Part shown: positions 7,287 through 9,586 of the stretch, piece by piece | How positions within the stretch are numbered: the stretch's first letter is position 1 | Layout: each line of letters begins with the position of its first letter | DNA from: Burkholderiales bacterium | GTDB taxonomy: Bacteria; Pseudomonadota; Gammaproteobacteria; Burkholderiales; Burkholderiaceae_C | Length of the DNA stretch: 9,586 bases | Assembly: GCA_025354615.1 (NCBI GenBank) | Contig: JANXMO010000071.1 | Span: forward strand, 1 to 9,586 | Direction of reading: 5' to 3' | Made by a program: the position numbers and the translations under genes | Notes under the pieces: model-generated | What the model saw: only the letters and a program-made list of their open reading frames with translations | The model's database searches: none | Told to the model about the DNA's origin: nothing

Positions 7287-7320
7287 CTGGCGGCCAAGAA
7301 GCCTGCCCAGTTTCTCTTTC
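7287..7320 (+). promoter_or_regulatory. Imperfect hairpin plus T-rich run between tolB and pal
   Basis: Bases 7287-7310 can fold with GGC/GCC around a 6-nt loop (7295-7300), extended outward by CTGGC pairing with GCCCAG if two single-base bulges are allowed. A pyrimidine run TTTCTCTTTC (7311-7320) follows. This could be a partial terminator, an mRNA-stability element, or chance in GC-rich DNA. A partial block here could set tolB:pal ratios, since Pal is needed in excess over TolB. Most of the 65-bp tolB-pal gap (7283-7347) is explained by this hairpin and the pal ribosome-binding site. Confidence 0.22.
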
Positions 7321-7336
7321 CAGCCTTTTTTGCATG

Positions 7337-7343
7337 AAGGAAG
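7337..7343 (+). promoter_or_regulatory. Shine-Dalgarno of pal (AAGGAAG)
   Basis: AAGGAAG with its AGGA core at 7338-7341 sits 6 nt before the ATG at 7348. It fixes the pal start and excludes the longer in-frame TTG reading from 7279, which would bury the lipobox. It is the clearest ribosome-binding site in the window, fitting the high abundance of Pal. Confidence 0.75.
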
Positions 7344-7347
7344 AACG

Positions 7348-7935
7348 ATGAACCACCTCCACCATCACTTGAAAACCGGTTTTCAACGCGCTGCAGCTGC
7401 GCGTGCCTTGTGGTTGGCTGTGTCAGCCGCAGCATTGGCCGGCTGTGCCTCCGACGTCAAACTCGACGATGGCCAGGCACCGGTAGAAAGCCGCACCGGC
7501 AGCGTCGTCACGCCGGGCGGCACGCAAGGCGGCGCCGCTGGCGCTGCGCCACAGTCGAAGGTTGCCAGTGTTGACTTGGGCGCAGGCAGCGCGATGGCGA
7601 ACGGCACGCTGCCGCGCGTGGTTTATTTCGACTACGACAGCTTCGTCGTCAAAGACGAGTTTCGTCCGGTCGTTGAAACCAATGCCAAAGCGCTGGCTGC
7701 CGACCCAGCCAAAAAGGTGTCTGTCGAAGGCCATACCGACGAGCGCGGCGGCCGCGAGTACAACCTGGCGCTGGGCCAGAAGCGGGCCGAAGCGGTTGCC
7801 AAATCACTGACCTTGCTGGGCGCTGCGCCGGCGCAGGTCGAAGCCGTCAGTTTTGGCAAAGAGCGTCCGGCGGCACAGGGCAGCGATGAAGAAGCGTTTG
7901 CCAAAAACCGCCGCGTCGAATTGAACTTGAAGTGA
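7348..7935 (+). CDS. pal: Peptidoglycan-associated lipoprotein Pal
   Basis: A 195-residue outer-membrane lipoprotein that binds peptidoglycan non-covalently and docks TolB/TolA. The signal peptide has a histidine-rich start (MNHLHHHLK) and a lipobox LAGC (30-33), making Cys33 the lipidated residue. The next residues, Ala-Ser, are not an inner-membrane retention signal. A flexible Gly/Ala/Pro linker (about 40-88) leads to an OmpA-like domain: VYFDYDS (92-98), GHTDERGGREYN (128-139) with the Asp that binds diaminopimelate, the helix LALGQKRAEAV (140-150), and NRRVEL (187-192) with the second ligand-binding residue. All family hallmarks are intact. The start is set by AAGGAAG 6 nt upstream. Its stop overlaps the GTG start of cpoB (GTGA), so the two are translationally coupled. 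Length matches other Pal proteins (about 170-200). Confidence 0.96.
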   Translation: MNHLHHHLKTGFQRAAAARALWLAVSAAALAGCASDVKLDDGQAPVESRTGSVVTPGGTQGGAAGAAPQSKVASVDLGAGSAMANGTLPRVVYFDYDSFVVKDEFRPVVETNAKALAADPAKKVSVEGHTDERGGREYNLALGQKRAEAVAKSLTLLGAAPAQVEAVSFGKERPAAQGSDEEAFAKNRRVELNLK

Positions 7936-8732
7936 GGCGCGTAATCACTTCCAGCCTCACCGGCCGCTGGGCTGCCGCTGTTGTATTGGCCGCGTTGTGG
8001 TGCGCGCCTGCTGCCCACGCCGGGCTGTTCGATGACGATGAAGCGCGCCGGGCCATCCTCGACCTGCGGCAAAAGCTGGAACAAAACGGCGAGCAGCAGC
8101 GCGCGCGTCAGGCCGAGCTCAACACGCAGTTGCTCGATCAGATCGCCCAACTCAAGCGCAGCCTGCTCGACTTGAATGCCCAGCTCGAATCGCTGCGCGC
8201 CGACAACGCCCGGCTGCGCGGCCAGGACGAGCAGCTGGCGCGTGATGTCTCTGAACTGCAGCGGCGTCTGAAAGACACGCAGCAAGGCGTGGAAGAACGC
8301 GTGCGCAAGATCGAGCCGCAAAAGGTGGTGGTCGAAGGCAAGGAATTCACCGCTGACCCTGAAGAAAAGCGCCAGTACGACGACGCAATCGTCCAACTGC
8401 GCAAGGGGGACTTTGCCGCCGCAGCGCAAGCGCTCAGCGCCTTCCAGCGCCGTTGGCCAGCCAGCGGCTACAGCCACTCGGTGCTGTACTGGCTGGGCAA
8501 TGCGCAGTACGGCAAGCGCGATTACAAAGAAGCGATTGCCTCGTTCCGCGCGCTGGTGGCGGCCGAGCCCGAGCACCCGCGCGCGCCCGAGGCGCTGCTG
8601 TCCATCGCGAATTGCCAGATCGAGCTGCGTGACACCAAAGCCGCGCGCAAAACCATTGGCGACTTGCTGAAGGCTTATCCAGCTTCAGAGGCGGCCCAAG
8701 CGGGGCGTGAACGGCTGGCAGCGCTGAAGTGA
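7932..8732 (+). CDS. cpoB: Cell division coordinator CpoB (YbgF), Tol-Pal associated
   Basis: A 266-residue periplasmic protein that in E. coli binds TolA and coordinates peptidoglycan synthesis by PBP1B with outer-membrane constriction. The signal peptide (1-30) is cleaved after AHA (28-30). The mature start GLFDDDEARRAILDLR is typical of betaproteobacterial homologues by memory. Residues about 36-125 form a strongly predicted trimerising coiled coil rich in Leu, Gln, Arg and Glu. From about 145 come TPR-like helices (YDDAIVQLRKGDFAAA, SHSVLYWLGNAQYGKRDYKEA, PEALLSIANCQIEL), as in the YbgF C-terminal domain. It starts at GTG 7932, overlapping the pal stop by 4 bp with no good Shine-Dalgarno, implying reinitiation. 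Its stop overlaps the GTG of tcdA in the same way. Length agrees with E. coli CpoB (263). Confidence 0.94.
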   Translation: MRRVITSSLTGRWAAAVVLAALWCAPAAHAGLFDDDEARRAILDLRQKLEQNGEQQRARQAELNTQLLDQIAQLKRSLLDLNAQLESLRADNARLRGQDEQLARDVSELQRRLKDTQQGVEERVRKIEPQKVVVEGKEFTADPEEKRQYDDAIVQLRKGDFAAAAQALSAFQRRWPASGYSHSVLYWLGNAQYGKRDYKEAIASFRALVAAEPEHPRAPEALLSIANCQIELRDTKAARKTIGDLLKAYPASEAAQAGRERLAALK

Positions 8733-9538
8733 CCGATGACGCAGCGGCGGTTGCGGTGCCGGCCGATCTGGAGCGCCGCTTCGGCGGCCTGCGGCGGCTG
8801 TATGGCGATGCGGCTTATGAACGGCTGCGCATGGCGCGCATCGCTGTCGTTGGTCTCGGCGGCGTGGGTTCCTGGACCGCCGAGGCGCTGGTCCGCAGCG
8901 GTGTCGCCGCCCTCACGCTGATCGACCTCGACCATGTGGCCGAATCCAATATCAACCGCCAGGTGCAGGCGTTGGGCGCCACGCTCGGCCAAGCCAAGGG
9001 CGAAGCCTTGCGCCAGCGGATTGCCGACATCCACCCGGGCTGCGCCGTTACCGTTGTCGACGCTTTCGTCGAGCCTGACAACTGGCCGGCGTTATTGCCC
9101 CAGCCGGTTGATGTGCTGGTCGACGCCTGCGATCAGGCACATGCCAAAACCGCGCTGGCCGCCTGGGCACTGAGCGGCGGCACCGCTTTCATCACCGTCG
9201 GTGCGGCCGGCGGCAAACGCTTGCCGCAAGCCGTTGAAGTGGCCGACCTTGCCGACGCCACCCATGACCCGTTGCTCGCCAGCCTGCGCCAGCGGCTGCG
9301 CCAGCACCATGGCGCTGCACGCCATGGGCCCATCGGCTTGCGCTGCGTGTTCTCACGCGAGACAGTGGTGGCCGCGCCGCGGTCAGTTCAGGCTGGCGGC
9401 CACATCGACAGCACCCTGAACTGCCACGGTTATGGCTCATCAGTCACTGTCACCGCCACCTTCGGGCTGGTGGCCGCGGCGCAAGCCATCGAGTGCGTCG
9501 TGCACCCCGCAATTCAGGAGCATCCGCCAGACGGATAG
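8729..9538 (+). CDS. tcdA: tRNA threonylcarbamoyladenosine dehydratase TcdA (CsdL)
   Basis: A 269-residue E1/MoeB/ThiF-fold enzyme that uses ATP to cyclise t6A37 to ct6A in ANN-decoding tRNAs. The characteristic opening RFGGLRRLYG is at 17-26. The nucleotide-binding glycine loop is VVGLGGVGSW (40-49), the acidic ribose contact is LIDLD (63-67), and SNINRQ follows at about 73-78. DACDQAHAK (130s) and the C-terminal CHGYGSSVTVTATFG, matching a conserved Cys and TATFG block in the E. coli enzyme (268 aa), complete the assignment over MoeB or ThiF, whose C-termini differ. There are no zinc-binding CxxC pairs. It begins at GTG 8729, overlapping the cpoB stop (GTGA), so it is probably co-transcribed with tolB-pal-cpoB. 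The TAG stop lies inside a small hairpin just upstream of the tRNA gene. Confidence 0.94.
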   Translation: MTDDAAAVAVPADLERRFGGLRRLYGDAAYERLRMARIAVVGLGGVGSWTAEALVRSGVAALTLIDLDHVAESNINRQVQALGATLGQAKGEALRQRIADIHPGCAVTVVDAFVEPDNWPALLPQPVDVLVDACDQAHAKTALAAWALSGGTAFITVGAAGGKRLPQAVEVADLADATHDPLLASLRQRLRQHHGAARHGPIGLRCVFSRETVVAAPRSVQAGGHIDSTLNCHGYGSSVTVTATFGLVAAAQAIECVVHPAIQEHPPDG

Positions 9539-9557
9539 CGATCCACGCTATACTTTT
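9535..9557 (+). terminator. Short hairpin plus TTTT after tcdA (possible weak terminator)
   Basis: ATAGCG (9535-9540) and CGCTAT (9546-9551) form a perfect 6-bp stem around a 5-nt loop, followed after two bases by TTTT (9554-9557). The tcdA stop codon lies in the left arm. The stem has only three G-C pairs, so termination would be weak. The right arm overlaps the TATACT box of the tRNA promoter, so it may have no termination role. Confidence 0.35.
9549..9554 (+). promoter_or_regulatory. -10 box (TATACT) of the tRNA promoter
   Basis: TATACT matches the sigma-70 -10 consensus at five of six positions and ends 12 bp before the first base of the tRNA, giving a leader of about 5 nt. No good -35 is seen at 16-18 bp; GCCAGA (9526-9531, 17-bp spacer) matches two positions. 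The tRNA may therefore have its own promoter rather than depending only on read-through from tcdA. Confidence 0.55.
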
Positions 9558-9566
9558 GGGCTTGCT

Positions 9567-9586
9567 GGGTTGTTAGCTCAGTTGGT
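9567..9586 (+). tRNA. tRNA gene, 5' end only, probably tRNA-Lys
   Basis: The last 20 bases read as a tRNA 5' end: acceptor strand GGGTTGT (9567-9573), the invariant T8 (9574), D-stem GCTC (9576-9579), A14 (9580), and a D-loop start containing the conserved GG (GTTGGT). The gene is cut by the window edge, so the anticodon is not visible. GGGTYGT-TAGCTCAGTTGGT is how tRNA-Lys genes begin in E. coli and relatives. A tRNA-Lys after the tol-pal genes is also known in E. coli and Pseudomonas aeruginosa, so Lys is the likely identity by inference. Confidence 0.85.

Noticed and set aside
7279..7347. Longer Pal reading from a TTG at 7279
   Set aside because: It would add 23 residues before the lipoprotein signal, and AAGGAAG 6 nt before the ATG at 7348 fixes the true start.
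7334..7351. Five-codon mini-frame (ATG to TGA) whose stop overlaps the pal start codon
   Set aside because: It has no ribosome-binding site of its own, its ATG sits just before the pal Shine-Dalgarno, and a frame this short is expected by chance.
7632..8576. Minus-strand open frame of 314 codons opposite pal and cpoB
   Set aside because: It spans two confirmed genes on the opposite strand and its leucine-rich translation is the complement of the CpoB coiled-coil codons.
1..9586. Mobile elements, CRISPR arrays, toxin-antitoxin or defence genes
   Set aside because: Looked for direct repeats, terminal inverted repeats, transposase or nuclease motifs and small paired genes; none is present, and coding is continuous and uniform in composition.

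Overview
The window looks like chromosomal DNA of a Gram-negative betaproteobacterium, most likely of the order Burkholderiales. The grounds are high GC with GC-ending codons throughout, MsbA-type lipid A export, the Tol-Pal genes, and protein sequences that resemble Burkholderiales homologues from memory (no search was possible). Ten protein-coding genes and the 5' end of one tRNA gene fill almost every base. The longest stretch outside genes is about 65 bp, so there is no gene-free stretch over 300 bp. I see no insertion sequence, prophage, CRISPR array or toxin-antitoxin pair.

Left half (minus strand, 5890 down to 1): six tightly packed genes read leftward, probably one operon. In transcription order they are: a WaaE/LgtF-like family 2 glycosyltransferase; the lipid A-core flippase MsbA; a second family 2 glycosyltransferase; a WaaG-like family 4 glycosyltransferase; a third family 2 glycosyltransferase; and the first 91 codons of a conserved protein of unknown function that runs off the left edge. 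Genes overlap (4 and 23 bp) or lie 4 to 25 bp apart. Together they look like assembly of the LPS/LOS core on the cytoplasmic face of the inner membrane, followed by flipping by MsbA. Substrates of the individual transferases cannot be read from sequence.

Middle (5891-5950): a short AT-richer divergent region separates the LPS operon from tolB. It holds candidate promoters facing both ways.

Right half (plus strand, 5951 to 9538): tolB, pal and cpoB (ybgF) encode the periplasmic and outer-membrane side of the Tol-Pal system, which holds the outer membrane to peptidoglycan and drives its constriction at division. tcdA follows, encoding the enzyme that cyclises t6A to ct6A in ANN-decoding tRNAs. 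pal/cpoB and cpoB/tcdA are each joined by a 4-bp GTGA overlap. After a small hairpin and a TATACT box, a tRNA gene begins at 9567 and is cut by the window end. Its first 20 bases fit tRNA-Lys.

The most notable points are these: tolB-pal-cpoB is separated from tolQRA, which is not upstream; tcdA sits where other proteobacteria carry queE-queC, next to a likely substrate tRNA; TolB appears to carry a twin-arginine signal peptide; and MsbA has an alanine-rich insert between TM5 and TM6. All gene families here are known. I found no convincing wholly new system.
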